Part shown: piece after piece, positions 33,336-44,230 of the stretch
Layout of the letters: the number at the start of each line of letters is the position of its first letter
How positions within the stretch are numbered: position 1 is the stretch's first letter
NCBI GenBank assembly: GCA_948144175.1
Contig: CANXME010000043.1
Span: forward strand, 868,001 to 932,000
Source: Closterium sp. NIES-65
Taxonomy: Eukaryota > Streptophyta > Zygnematophyceae > Desmidiales > Closteriaceae
DNA length: 64,000 nucleotides
Direction of reading: 5' to 3'
Made by a program: the position numbers and the translations under genes
Notes under the pieces: generated by a model
Told to the model about the DNA's origin: nothing
Database searches by the model: none
What the model saw: only the letters and a program-made list of their open reading frames with translations

Positions 33336-34361
33336 GACGACGACTGTGAAGCAGTGCAAGCAGTAGGGGGGAGAGCACGCAGTGACAGTGGGACTGTGCT
33401 CACCAGGCAGGGCAGGTCGCGCAGCTCGACAGAAAAGCAGAACGGCGACCGGGCGGCTCGGGTGTACAGTGGATCGGCTCCCGGGCGGCTCGACGGCAGG
33501 GCGGCTCGGGTGCAGGGCGGCTCGGCTCCCGGGCGGCTCGGCTGCAGGGCGGCTCGGGTGCAGGGCGGCTCGGCTCCCGGGCTGCTCGGCTGCAGGGCGG
33601 CTCGGGTCCCGGGCTGCTCGGCGTCAGGCGGCTCGGGTCGCGTAGAAGTGAGACGGGGCGGGGCCGCGTCAGGGCCGGCGGTAGGGCCGCGTAGGAGCCG
33701 GGGCAGGGCCGCGAAGGAGCCGGGGCGGGGCCGTGATAGGAGCCGGGGCAGGGCCGAGTAGGAGGCCGGCGGTGAGGCCGCTTAAGGGGCCGGCTGCGGG
33801 GCCGAGTAGGAGCCAGCTGCGGGGCCGCGTGAGAGCCGGCGCGGGGCCGCGTAGGAGCCGGTGGCGTGGCCGCGTCAGGGCCGCGTAAGGGGGGGGGGCC
33901 GGCGCGGGGCTGCGTAAGAGCCGCGTAGGAGCCGGCGCGGAGCCGCGTAGGGGCCGGGGACGGGCCGCGTAAGGAGCCGGCGCGGGGCCGCGTAGGAGCT
34001 GGCGGCGTGGCCGCGTAAGGGCCGCGTAAGGGCCGCGTAAGGGGCCGGCGCGGGGCCGCGTAAGGAGCCGGCGGCGTGGCCGCGTAAGGGCCGCGTAAGG
34101 GCCGCGTAAGGGGCCGGCGCGGGGCCGCGTAAGGGCCGCGTAGGAGGCGACGCGGGGCCGCGTAAGGGCCGGGGCGGGGCCGCGTAAGGAGCAGGCGGCG
34201 GGGCCGCGTAAGGAGCAGGGCGGGGCCGCGACAGAGTGGGCGGCGAGGCCGCAGGGGAGAGGGCGACTCGAGGGGTCGCTAAAAAAAAATCGCGCCTCGG
34301 GGGCGCGCTTCGGTGGGCCCAAAAAAAAATTTCGGTCCTGGAGGGACCTAGCTCTATACCA
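33336..34361 (-). other. GC-rich leader of copia 2
   Basis: Between the 5' LTR and the gag start lies about 1 kb of tandem GC-rich units (gccgcgtaagggccgcgtaa type at 33840-34230; cggctcgggtgcagggcgg type at 33460-33640). Next to the LTR are the primer site (tggtatagagc on minus, 34351-34361), a GGTCC/GGACC hairpin (34334-34348), GGGCCCACC and a CGCGCC/GGCGCG hairpin (34291-34307). No coding role is claimed. Confidence 0.75.
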
Positions 34362-34498
34362 TGTGCAAATGAGTAAGCAGGAATGAATGAACTATGAATG
34401 AAAGCAGTACAAATATGAAACCCTAACTGGGTTGTACCCCCTATGGGATACCCCACTACAGCCTACACAACAGTATAAGCTATAGATATGTTCTGACA
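34362..34498 (-). repeat. 5' LTR of copia 2
   Basis: 137 bp, followed in minus sense by tggtatagagctaggtcc, an initiator-Met-tRNA-like primer site. Confidence 0.95.
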
Positions 34499-37400
34499 AT
34501 GCAAGGTCAGGTCGAGTGCAGGTCATCACGTACATGAGGCAGCCAACAAGCTCTGCATACGGGCCACTCAACTCTACGGACTCATCCGAAGGCAGAGCTG
34601 AGAGCGAGTGGCGAGTAGGCAGAGGAGTGGCCTGAGGCGAGGAGTACGTGAAGCCGAAGCGCTGAAGGACCTGCTGCACCATGTGTGACTGAGTCAGGGT
34701 AATGGTGCGGCGTGCTCTGTCCCGGGTGATCTGCAAGCCAAGGTAGCTGCGCAGTTCACCCTGGTCAGTGCACATGTGTCTCTTCTGCAGCTCGGACTTC
34801 ACGTAGGCGAGTCTAGCAGTGTCAGCTGTGGCAAAGACCAAGTCGTCGACGTACACGAGGATGTAGAACGGCGGCAGAGAGGTGTCGGTGCGCAGAAACA
34901 GCGACGGGTCGGCAGTAGAAGGAGCAAACCCAAGTGCCGCAAGCGTAGTCCTCAGTGTGTCGTGCCACTCACGTGGCGCCTGGCGGAGACCGTAGACTGG
35001 ACGCCGGAGACTCCACTGGGTACCAGGAGGGAAAGACCCAGTGAAGCCAGGTGGGCGACGCAGCCAGATCTCCTCGTGCAGGCTGCCCTGCAAGAAAGCA
35101 GTGCTGAAGTCGAGAGAGTGCAGCTCGTAGTCACGGTGAGCAGCAACGTGCAGCAGTACCCGAAGTGTGGTCATCTTCGGGGTTGGGGAGAAGGTGTGAA
35201 AGTAGTCAACTCCCTGCCGCTGACTGAAGCCACGAGCCACGTAACGCGCCTTGAAGACAGGCGGAGAACCCGGCGGCCGCTTCACCCTGAAGATCCACAT
35301 GCCACTGACGATGTTCGCCCCAGGAGGGGGAACAGCGTCAACGTAGGTGCCTGTGGACTTCCAGGAAGCCATCTCTGCATCCATAGCTGCCTGCCACTGA
35401 GGGGAGTAGGGACCCTCTATCGCCTCCGCGTAAGAGCGCGGAGTCGGGATGTCTAGTGCATCCGGGTCTCCCTCAGGGGCGAGCAGAACAGACACGAGAT
35501 GAGGTGAAGCGGCGGCCAGACACTGGAACTCCTCCTGCCTGTCCTCAAGGACGTCCGTGCCTAGGGCACACTCACCCCCGACGGACGGAGGACAGGCAGA
35601 CTCAGACTCAGCGACAAGACTAGCAGCGTAGTCTAGACGACAGCGCGCAGCAAAGTCGACAAGCTCAGTGACAAGGGCAGACGCAGCAGAAGACTCGAAG
35701 GAAGGGTCAGTGACAGCAGTAGCAAGGAGACGCGTGACAGTAGGACTGGCAGCACGAAGAGAGTCCGACTCCGGGTCGGCAAGAGCAGGAAGAGAGGACT
35801 CAGGAGGAGAAGGCAAAGGGGCACGCAGAGGAGCAGTGGACGGACGCAGAGACATCCGGTGCATGCCAGGGACAGGAGGAGGACGCTGACGCGAACTGCG
35901 ACCACTAGTGCGTGCAGGACGAACAGGCGACGCAGGACGAGACGCGGGCTCACGACGCTCAGTAAGTCCTCCAGTCGGACCAGCGTAGGGAGAAGGAGCA
36001 GGCAAAGGGGAGGCAGGCTGTAGCTGTGACTGGGACCGGACAGGCTGTGGACCCTCTAAGGGAGGCGGAGGAGGACCAGGAGAAGGTGTAAGACCAAGAA
36101 CCTGCTGCAGGAGCGGAACGAAGTACGGTCGGGGCCGCGTGGCGACGCCAGAAACAGCAGGGACAGCACCAGTACCCCCAGCAGGAGTACCCACTCCAGC
36201 AGCACCTCCAGCAGCACCAGCTCCAGGAGAACCCTCAGGCCCAGCAGCTCCAGCACCCACAGCACGAGCACCTCCGGGACGCGCGGCAGCAGCACCCTCT
36301 GCAGCCGAAGAACCTCCAGCACCCTCTCCACGCCTCCGGCGCCGGGCAAACCACTCACGCAGCTCCTGTGGGGAGAGTGGCTCTCGGCGAGACGAAGCAC
36401 CTCCAGGCGGAGAACCTCCAGGCGAAGAACCTCCAGGCGCAGCACCCTCAGGCAAAGCACCTCCACGCGGAGCACCCCCAGTCTCAGCACCCCCTGGCTC
36501 AGCACCCCCAGACTCAGCACCCCCAGGCTCAGCACCCCCAGACTCAGTACCCCCAGGCTCAGCACCCCCAGGCCCAGCACCCCCAGGCTCAGCACCCCCA
36601 GACTCCGTACCCCCAGGCTCAGCTCCCGCAGCAGCACCAGAGTCACCAGTGACCTCGACAGGCTCGACCGCGTCTACCTGGGACACACCTGAAGGGGCAG
36701 GACCCTGAGGGGGGAGGGGGTCTACCGGGGGGGGACCTGGTACCAAGAAGAGCGGGGGCGGGGGAAGGGAAGGAGTGCGGTAGGGGAAGAGGCGGTAGTA
36801 GGTTACCGACTCGTCGAACGTGACGTCCTGGGAGGACAGAACACGTCGAGAGGTGGGGTGGTAGAACTGCCACCCAGGGGCGTCGGGGGGGAACCCCAGG
36901 AAGACGCAGGGAGCAGCGCGAGGGGACAGCTTGTCCGCAGACAAGTCGCGGACAAACGCCCGAGATCCCCAGACCCGGAACGCCTACGCATCGCCAACCT
37001 TCCCCGTCCACAGCAGGGCTGGGGAGGTCTCCGGCCTGGAGACCCTGGGGTGGAGGTTGATCTGATGCGCCGCGTACCTGACCGCAAACGGCCACAGAAA
37101 ATGGGGGGCAGCCGCATGCATCATAGACGTACGAGCGACGTCCATGACCATGCCAATGCGGCGCTCTGCAATCCCATTTTGTTGCGGTGAGTCCGGAAGC
37201 GTGAAGGTCTGGCGGATGCCTCGCGCACGACAGAAGGCACGCAGAAAGCCAGAGGAGAACTCTCCGCCTCTGTCCGAGTGCAGACGCAACACAGGAAAGT
37301 CCGAGCCAAAGCTCTGCCTGAGCTGGAGACGAGCTGCGCGGATCCAGTCGATCAGCACCTCAGTGACATCACCCTTGCTGCGCAAGGGGAAGACTGTGGT

Positions 37401-39701
37401 GTAACGCGAGTAGTCGTCAACCACCAACAGGAAGTAGCGCTCGTGACCGAGTCCACGGACGCGGGCAGGGCCCCACACGTCCATGTGAAGCGTCTGCAAC
37501 GGAGCCTCTGTCGGAGGAAACTGGGAGGAGTGAGGGGCAGCACGCTGGCGCCCCTCGACACAGGGGACACAGGCAGGGCCAGGGCCCTGAGGAAGGGGAG
37601 GGAGGGACTGGGGGAGACCAGAAACAAGAAGACGGGAGGCCATGCCTCTGAGCTGAAGCAGAGAGGGGTGGCCAAGGCGGTGGTGCCAGAGGAGAGTCTC
37701 GTGAGACAGACGGCGACACGAACAGGGGGCAGACTCAGGACCAGACCTGGACGCTGCAGCAAACACCTGACCAGACGAAGGGACTCTACCAGACTCAGCA
37801 CCGGGAGGAGAAGCAGTGGTCAGTGTGTACAGGCTCGACCCTGGCTGACGTGTAAACGTAGCCAGGTGGCGACCTGTGCTAGCCTCTGTGCAGTGTGTCA
37901 CCCGCTGACGAGCAGGAGTGAACTGGTGGACACCCACATCCTGTAGGTCAGCACCACTCACCAGGTTCGTAGAGAACGAGGGGAGGTAAAGACCAGTCAG
38001 GGTGCCAGAGGGAGCCGCCGGACACGGGAGGACTGTGGAGAAACGAGACAGGACAGGACCCCCAGAGGGGTCAGCCAGGGACACCGCAACATGCCGACTA
38101 AGCGGCGTGAGAGTGGTGCGGTCCCGAAAGAAGGAGCGAGACGCCCCAGAGTCAAGGGTGAAGGTGTGAGAGGCAGAAGCCGACACAGTACCTGAGAGGG
38201 CAGACTCACTAGCACCTGAGAGCACAGACGCACTGGCACCTAGAGCAGCAGCCTCACTGGCACCTGACACAGCAGTACCAATGCCCGGGTCGGGCGGGAA
38301 ACACCGGTAACAGTCACCATCATCACTAACAGTCACAGCATACATGGCAGCAAGGATAGCATCAAAGTCAAGATCAAACACAGCTACACCAGCCCTAGAC
38401 AGCTCTCCCCAGCGGGGGATCTCAGAGGCCTCCGGAAACTGCTGGCGCCAAGCGTCGGTCAAGCGGGCAAAGCAGCGGCGAGCGGTGTGGGTGCCCCCAC
38501 ACTGCTCACCCGCGCGGTCGCCGGTGCGAAGGACGTAGGTGCAGGGACCGAATGCCCCACCACGCTGACGCTGCGAGTACCACTCACGGAGCTGCTGAGG
38601 GGCGGGGACGTCGCGAGAGCGCTGCTGGTGCTGCTGCTGCTGGCGTTGACCACCCCCAGTGCTGCTCCTCTGGGACGAGCCACTCCGACCACCTCCACCA
38701 CCGCCACCCCCGCCTCCGCCGCCACCGCCGCCACCGCCACCCTCGCCCCCGCCGCTCCCACTGCCTCCTCCGCCACCACCTCCGCCGCCACCTCCGCCTC
38801 CACCGCCGCCACCAGTACCTCCACTCCCACCTCCACCCCCACCGCCACCCCCACTCCCCCCGCCGCCCCCACCTCCTCCGCCACCGCCCCCGCTAGCTCC
38901 ACCCGCTCCCTTGCCCCCCTTGCTCTTGCCAGAGCGGCGCCTACCGCTGGGGGCAGACGCCGCACCGACCGACTCTAAACCAACGAGGTCGGCCGCAGCA
39001 GCAGAGGCGACAGAGGGGAGCAGGGGGGAAGGAGAACACCCCTCAAAGATGGGGGTGCGCGGGTCACCACGAGAGGCCCCTACAGCGACTATGCTCTTCT
39101 CGGCCGCTAGCAGGGACTTCTCGAGGAGGTCGACAGTGAGGGTGGTGGGACAGACAGAGAGAAACTGGTCCCTAACAGCACGAAGGGACTCAGGGAGACG
39201 GGCGACTAGAAAGTAGAGGGTGATGTACACGGGAGGGGGGTTTTCGGCGAGGAAGGCAGCAGGAAGCGCAGCTCGGTAGCGAGTGTCGCTAGCGCGAAGG
39301 TGGGTAAAGAGGTCAGTGGCTGTGGGAAAGGCAGCAAGGTCAGGGAAGAGGTACGGTAGCATGAGGCGGCTCAGTGTAGCAGTGGAAGGGGAGGAGTAGC
39401 GTGCAACTACAGCGTCGTACAAGGCCTGAGCGGTCTTGCACTGACTAAAGTGTGCACGCTCGGAGGAAGGGAGGTGGCGACGCACAGCTAGACGTGCAGC
39501 AGCATCGCGTGTGGCCCACTTGGAGCGAACAGTGGGGTCAGCATCAGCAGGAGGGGCAGGGACAGCGCCAGAGACAAAGTCAAAGAGAGAAACCTCATCG
39601 ATCGCATCGCACGGTAAGTACAGCTGCAGGTCCTCAATCCAGACTGCAAAGTCAATGGCGCGACCCTCAGCGTCAAAAGCCAGGACACTGGGGGTGGCCA
39701 T

Positions 39702-40743
39702 TGTAGCAGCTAACAATCTCACCGGGCAGGAAGAGTCGGGAAGCACAGCGGCACAGCAACACTGCAGCACAGCAGCTGCGCCGGCCCAGGAGCAGCAGCA
39801 GCCCCACAGGAGCAGGAGCTCGGCACCTCATGTTGCTCGGGCGGCTCAGGCGGCTCGAGCGGACTGGGGCGGCGCGGGCGGCTCGGGCGGCTCGAGCGGC
39901 TCGGGCGGCTCGGGCGGCTCGGGCGGCTCGGGCGGCACAGGCGGCTCGGGCGGGTCTGCTGCACGGGCGGCTCGGGCGGTTCTGCTGCACGGGCGGCCCG
40001 TTCGGCTTGGGTGACGCGGGTGGCACGGGTTATGCGGGCGTCGCGACGGGCGGCTCGCTGGCGGCTCGCGGGCGGCTGCACGGGCGGCTCACGGGCGGCT
40101 GCGGGCGGCTGCACGGGCGGTTCACGGGCGGCTGAGGGCGGCTGCACGGGCGGCTCACGGACGGCAGCCTGGGCGGTCGCGGGCGGCTCACGGACGGCGG
40201 CCTGGGCGGTCGCGGGCGGCTCACGCTGGGCGGCTGCACGGGCGGCTGCACGGGCGGCTGCACGGGCGGTACGTCGGGCGGCGCACAGGCAGCTCACAGG
40301 CGGCTGCACGGGCGGCGCGTCGAGCTGCTGAGGGCGACGCACGGGCGGCGCACGGGCGGTGCGACGGGCGGCTCGCGGGCGTCGGGCGCTAGGGCGCTAG
40401 GGCGACGACGGGCGGCGCTCAGGCCCTAGGGCGGGCGGCTGTCAGGCTCTAGGGCGGGCCGCGCTCGAGCTCTAGGGCGGGCAGCGCGCGGGCGCTAGGG
40501 CGGGCGGCGCTTAGGCTCTAGGGCGGGCGGCCGTCAGGCTCTAGGGGGGCCGCGCTCAGGCTCTAGGGCGGGCAGCGCGCGGGCGTTAGGGCGGGCGGCG
40601 CGCGGGCGTCTAGGGGCCGTTAGGGCAGATCGAAAAAAAAGGAAGTAAGAGGGCCCGGAGCGCGCTCCGGGCAGAAAAAAAGTTACGAGGTAGCGGAGGT
40701 GGGCCCTAAGAACAGTTCCCACAGGGGAACCTGCTCGATACCA
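39702..40743 (-). other. GC-rich leader of copia 1
   Basis: About 1 kb of tandem units, (ggctcgggcggctcgggcgg)n at 39850-39960 and gcacgggcggct units at 40050-40270, then ctagggcgggcggcg units to 40600. Near the LTR: a 20-bp perfect palindrome (40654-40673), GGGCCCACC, a GTTCCC/GGGAAC hairpin (40715-40730) and the primer site tggtatcgagcaggttcc (minus, up to 40743). The repeat units differ from those of copia 2 and 3. Confidence 0.75.
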
Positions 40744-40874
40744 TGAGAAGAAGTGAACGAGAATGAAATGACTGTGAACGAAGTGAGTACAAATAGGAAA
40801 CCCTAATTGGGTTGTACCCCCTATGGGATACCCCACTATAGCCTACACAAATAAGTAAGCTATATGTTCTGACA
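40744..40874 (-). repeat. 5' LTR of copia 1
   Basis: 131 bp, reading as identical to 26106-26236, followed on the right by the target copy taaac. Confidence 0.95.
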
Positions 40875-40879
40875 TAAAC

Positions 40880-41900
40880 GCCTCGTTCATGGTCATCTGA
40901 AATATTGCGGGCGCGTTGGTCATCTCGAAAGGCATCACCGTGTACTCGAATGACCCGTACCGAGTCCTAAATGCTGTCTTGGCGCAGTCCGATGGTTCGA
41001 CCCGAATTTGATGGTAAACCCCCCGTAAGTCTATTTTCGAAAATACCCGTGCTGTTTGCAGCTGGTCGATCAGTTTGTCGGCGCGGGGGATGGGGTATCG
41101 CGATTTGACTATTACTCTGTTGAGCGCTCGGTAATCAATGCACATGCGAAATCCTCCGTCTTTTTTCGGTGTGAACAGTATTGGTGCGGCGAACGGTGAC
41201 GAGCTCGGTCGGATAAACTGCTTCTCTAACAAATAACCTAACTGCTTCCTTAGTTCGTCGAGCTCGGGCTGCGTCAGTCTGAACTGGCGCTGTACAGTTG
41301 GCTGTGCCCCCAGTTCTAACTCGATTCTATGGTCATGCGCCCGCTGAGGTGGCAGCCCTTGCGGTAAGTCGTCTGGAAAAATCCCCGGGTACCGTTTCAA
41401 GAGTTCCTGAAGTTCGGGCGGTACTGCTGCCAACAGTTTATGAAAATCGCTCGGCTGCTCCTCTTCTCCCACTAATGCTATATCCACTGCGTACACGTCA
41501 GCTCCAGCGGCGACAGCCCGTTTCATCGTGATGGCGTTGACGTGGACCGTTGAAGACTCGGGTGGTCGCCAGCGAGGAAGGACGACCCAGTTACCACTAC
41601 TTCGCACTGTGCAGCTACCCGTCGTCCAGTCAATTCGCGGGTTATACCGTCGCAGCAAATCGCATCCCAGTAAAATGTCGTGCCCATCCAGTGTCGTTGC
41701 GAGCATTTCCTATGTAAACCCGAAGTTCCCTCCGCATCGGACTTTTACTCGCTCCACCTTTTCCCGTATGGCCATTGGCGTGCCGTCGACTAAGCGTGCG
41801 TCTATCTCAGGTAAGCAACGGTTAAGTGTTAACTGCAGTTTCCGTGCGGTTCTGTATTAAGTAAACTGTAACTTGCTCCTTCGTCAATAAAAATCTTCAC
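40880..41900 (-). pseudogene. Gypsy 1 protease and RT N-terminal part
   Basis: The RT has [16 protein letters not shown], then [33 protein letters not shown] and [14 protein letters not shown], with the first catalytic Asp in KIDL. It ends at MTMNEAF, where copia 1 is inserted; the missing RPLLDKCVIVYLDD follows at 26105. Upstream, a protease-like IFIDEGASYSLL (about 41870-41905) carries DEG where retroviral-type proteases have DTG or DSG, and [16 protein letters not shown] is the usual C-terminal protease block. A TAG lies at 41710-41712, and there is at least one frameshift between protease parts. Confidence 0.88.
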
Positions 41901-42061
41901 TCCTGCTCCCTGTATCTTCCCGTAGATCAGTACTGGGCAATCCGTCGCTGTACCCTCCTTATTCATCTGAGCTCGATCGATGGCGTGAATCGGTACTGTG
42001 ACTCGGTGAGGGTCGGTGCGGTTGTGCGAGCAGGCAGTCTCGTCAGTAGTTGGCCCAACTT

Positions 42062-43306
42062 CTACTGACTGCTGGCGTTTCCCGGCCTCTTAGACTCCCT
42101 CCCCTGCTCTGCTCCGCGGCGCCTCAGCTCCTCTGGGCATTCACTTTTGCGATGGCCCGGCCTGTTGCAAGCAAAGAAGCGCCCCTTAAACGGTGCGGCA
42201 GCTGCATTCGTTGCAACGGCGTGTACAGTGGCGTGCTCTGTCGGTCCCCGAGGACGATGTCCGTAGTAGGACCCCGGTCTCGGTCGGCGTAGAATGTCAA
42301 TTTTCTCGGCGAGCGCGAGAATCTCGTTGAAGTTGGAGAGTCCGAGCAGCATGATTTCGTGCGAGATATCCGGCTTCAGCCCTCCGACGTAACGGTCCAC
42401 CCGCTCCGCTTCGTGCATGTAGCCGACCTGTTCGCAAAGTGCGAGAAAACCGCTCGTATAATCTTGAACCGACCCGAGCTGGCGCCAAGTGCGCAATCTC
42501 TAACGCGCCGAAATCGAAGCCGCGATCGGCTCGAAGCGCGCCCAAAGCCCTGTGCACCACGCATCCCACGTGCTGTATTGGGCGGTCTCGTAGAACGAAC
42601 TCCAGGTGAGAGCTGGACCCGTGGGCCCTTCCTCGTGCGACGGTGGCTCGTAGGCGCGTGGCGATGTCACGATGACTCGCCACCAGTCCATGGCGGGGCC
42701 CCTTAGCAGCGAAACTGCATACCGAATTTTCGCGGCGTCCGACTCGACGTAGTTTGCGTCGAAGAAGACGTTCATCGTGAAGACCCACGATTGAACCGTC
42801 GGGCCTCCGCGTTGGCTTGGGTCGAAGCAGGGCGGGCGCTGTGGCTTGAGCGGCATTGGTGCCATAATGGCCTGTTCGCCACTTGTCGCCGCAAATTCCA
42901 CGTGCCGACGGGCTTCCCGGGGCTCCTGCGGGCTTGGTGCGATCCTGCTTCCTCCCATGCCAGGCATCGGCTGGGCGGCGCCATCACTAGCTGCGCCTGA
43001 GCGTTGTCCCATGTTGTCGTGTTGTGTTGGTGTGCCGGACGAGATGATGATCGGCTCGTCCGATTGTGCAGATGCATTTGTCTGTCCGTGTGATGTTGCC
43101 GGAATGTTCACCGTGGATTGTTGACGGGCGGAGTCACGTTCCGCCGTGAGCGTCGCAATTTCGAGCGCCGAATCTTCCAGTTGACGCACGAGACGATCAA
43201 GCTGCTCCTGCGTCAATGTGGCGAGCGTGAAATCGGTCATGGCGGGGGTGTCGGGCAAGCTCAGCGAGAGCCTCGGTCGTGGCCGTGCGTGCTTACGAGA
43301 GAGCAC
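42062..43306 (-). pseudogene. Gypsy 1 Gag
   Basis: An N-terminal segment with coiled-coil-like ALEIATLTAERDSARQQ (near 43150) is followed by a retrotransposon Gag core (YAVSLLRGPAMDWW, 42690-42730; GFLALCEQVGYMHE and YVGGLKPDI, 42370-42450). The C-terminal zinc knuckle reads FFACNRPGHRKSECPE. The expected first Cys of CX2CX4HX4C is Phe, so zinc binding would be damaged. A frameshift near 42498 separates the two halves. An ATG at 43306 or the later MTDFTLATLTQEQLD at 43240 could start the protein. Confidence 0.85.
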
Positions 43307-43422
43307 TACGAGCGGCGGTGCTGTGTCGCTGAGAGACGTCTACCCCCCCCAAAAATTGAGATAGTGGGGAAGCGAAAGTGTGGATGCGGTCCGAGAGGAG
43401 ATCGTAGGCTCTGAATAACAAG

Positions 43423-43763
43423 TGTTACGAGTGCAATTGAGTGAACGAACGAGAATTGCACTATCGAAGCAAGAATACAATGAGCGAAGGCATGAGCGAA
43501 GAATATATAGCGAAACTACAGTAGTAACGGTAACGAACTGTGGTTGTCGCGCGACGGGCCTGGGACTGAGGTTGGGAAAGTGTCGAAGCGGAGGCCCGGA
43601 GCGCGGGTTACCAGCCGAGCCGTGAGGTCGGGGTGCGATGTGCGAAAATGGCGGGGTGATTGTCGATGCGAGGATCGCGAGTGGTAACGGTGCTGACTGA
43701 GGTGCTACAGTGATGTACACGTTGAGTAGGGATGCGAAGTAAGGAAAAGTGATTTTCCTTACA
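43423..43763 (-). repeat. 5' LTR of gypsy 1
   Basis: 341 bp, the partner of 23446-23786. In minus sense it is followed by cttgttattcagagcctacg, the degenerate primer site. Confidence 0.92.
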
Positions 43764-44230
43764 AAAACTCACAACACCTGAACTGTAAGCGAACCATGCA
43801 TGTGACTGGCCCTTGCACCTACACTTCACATATTAAATACATATCTAGTGTGTGTTTTTCTATGACCAGTATGAACTTGTAGTATGATATGGTGGGCGGC
43901 CTGACATTCATAGCAAGTGTATTTCCCAAGACAGTTATGATCGGGGGGAAGCAAAAGGGTCTATCCTACCATTCCCTGTCCAGATCCAGGTTTCTAATGC
44001 AGGGATTATACCCAAGTGCTGATATTGGCAGTCCGAATAACTGCACTTGTCTACTATCCAACACACTCTCATGTCATGAGTGATGACTCTCATTCCTCAA
44101 GGATAAATGCAAATCAAGGTCACACAACACAGGGTTGCTACTAGGTGTAAGCGTACAAGAATAGCACAGAGGAGTACCCGTACCCATCAACCCAACATTG
44201 AAAACCCCTCTACCATCAACCCATCCCAAG
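43764..44230. other. Spacer, no gene recognised
   Basis: AT-richer sequence between the gypsy LTR and the stop codon of the five-DOMON gene. It probably includes that gene's 3' untranslated region. Confidence 0.5.

Larger units (their letters stand above)
27083..34498 (-). mobile_element. Ty1/copia retrotransposon 2, nested in copia 1
   Basis: 7,416 bp, inserted in the RT/RNase H part of copia 1 with target duplication atgca (27078-27082 and 34499-34503). LTRs of 137 bp at 27083-27219 and 34362-34498 differ at a single base (acagcag against acaacag). It is the youngest layer of a three-level nest. The coding region is the most intact of the three copia elements. Confidence 0.96.
26449..39701 (-). 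pseudogene. Copia 1 gag-pol polyprotein (split by copia 2)
   Basis: The start is MATPSVLAFDAEGRAIDF at 39701. In order: Gag core (to about 39000), Gly-rich tract (38660-38930), Cys/His module GPCTYV...CGGTHTARRC (38460-38560), protease with LDSGAS (38130-38160), integrase with HHRLGH, CVPC, MDVWGP, SDRGGEF and NGIAER (37100-37720), a Pro/Gly linker with EPGG repeats (36150-36650), RT with YVDDLVF (34840-34860), and RNase H with GHADASWADDQ. The frame stops at TAG 36984-36986, where copia 3 has a Ser codon, then continues in the same frame. The copia 2 insertion after CTRPDLA removes the RNase H end, which resumes at 27082 with YPLSILARY and ends at 26449. Confidence 0.93.
26106..40874 (-). 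mobile_element. Ty1/copia retrotransposon 1, nested in gypsy 1
   Basis: Inserted in the RT of gypsy 1 with the 5-bp target duplication taaac (26101-26105 and 40875-40879). LTRs are 131 bp (26106-26236 and 40744-40874) and read as identical. The element is itself interrupted by copia 2 at 27083-34498; without it the length is about 7.35 kb. On the minus strand the order is 5' LTR, primer site, GC-rich leader of about 1 kb, gag-pol, 3' untranslated region, polypurine tract, 3' LTR. Confidence 0.95.
23446..43763 (-). mobile_element. Ty3/gypsy chromodomain retrotransposon 1 (host of nested copia)
   Basis: A minus-strand LTR element. LTRs of 341 bp (TGTTACGAG...TACA) lie at 23446-23786 and 43423-43763 and differ at about 14 positions, 12 of them transitions. 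Flanks are aaaat on the left and aaaac on the right, a near-perfect 5-bp target duplication. Removing the 14.77-kb copia insertion and one target copy leaves about 5.5 kb in the order Gag, protease, RT, RNase H, integrase, chromodomain. The primer site next to the 5' LTR (ttattcagagcctacg) resembles the tRNA-iMet-type tggtatcagagcc. The element has frameshifts and stops and is probably dead. Confidence 0.92.
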
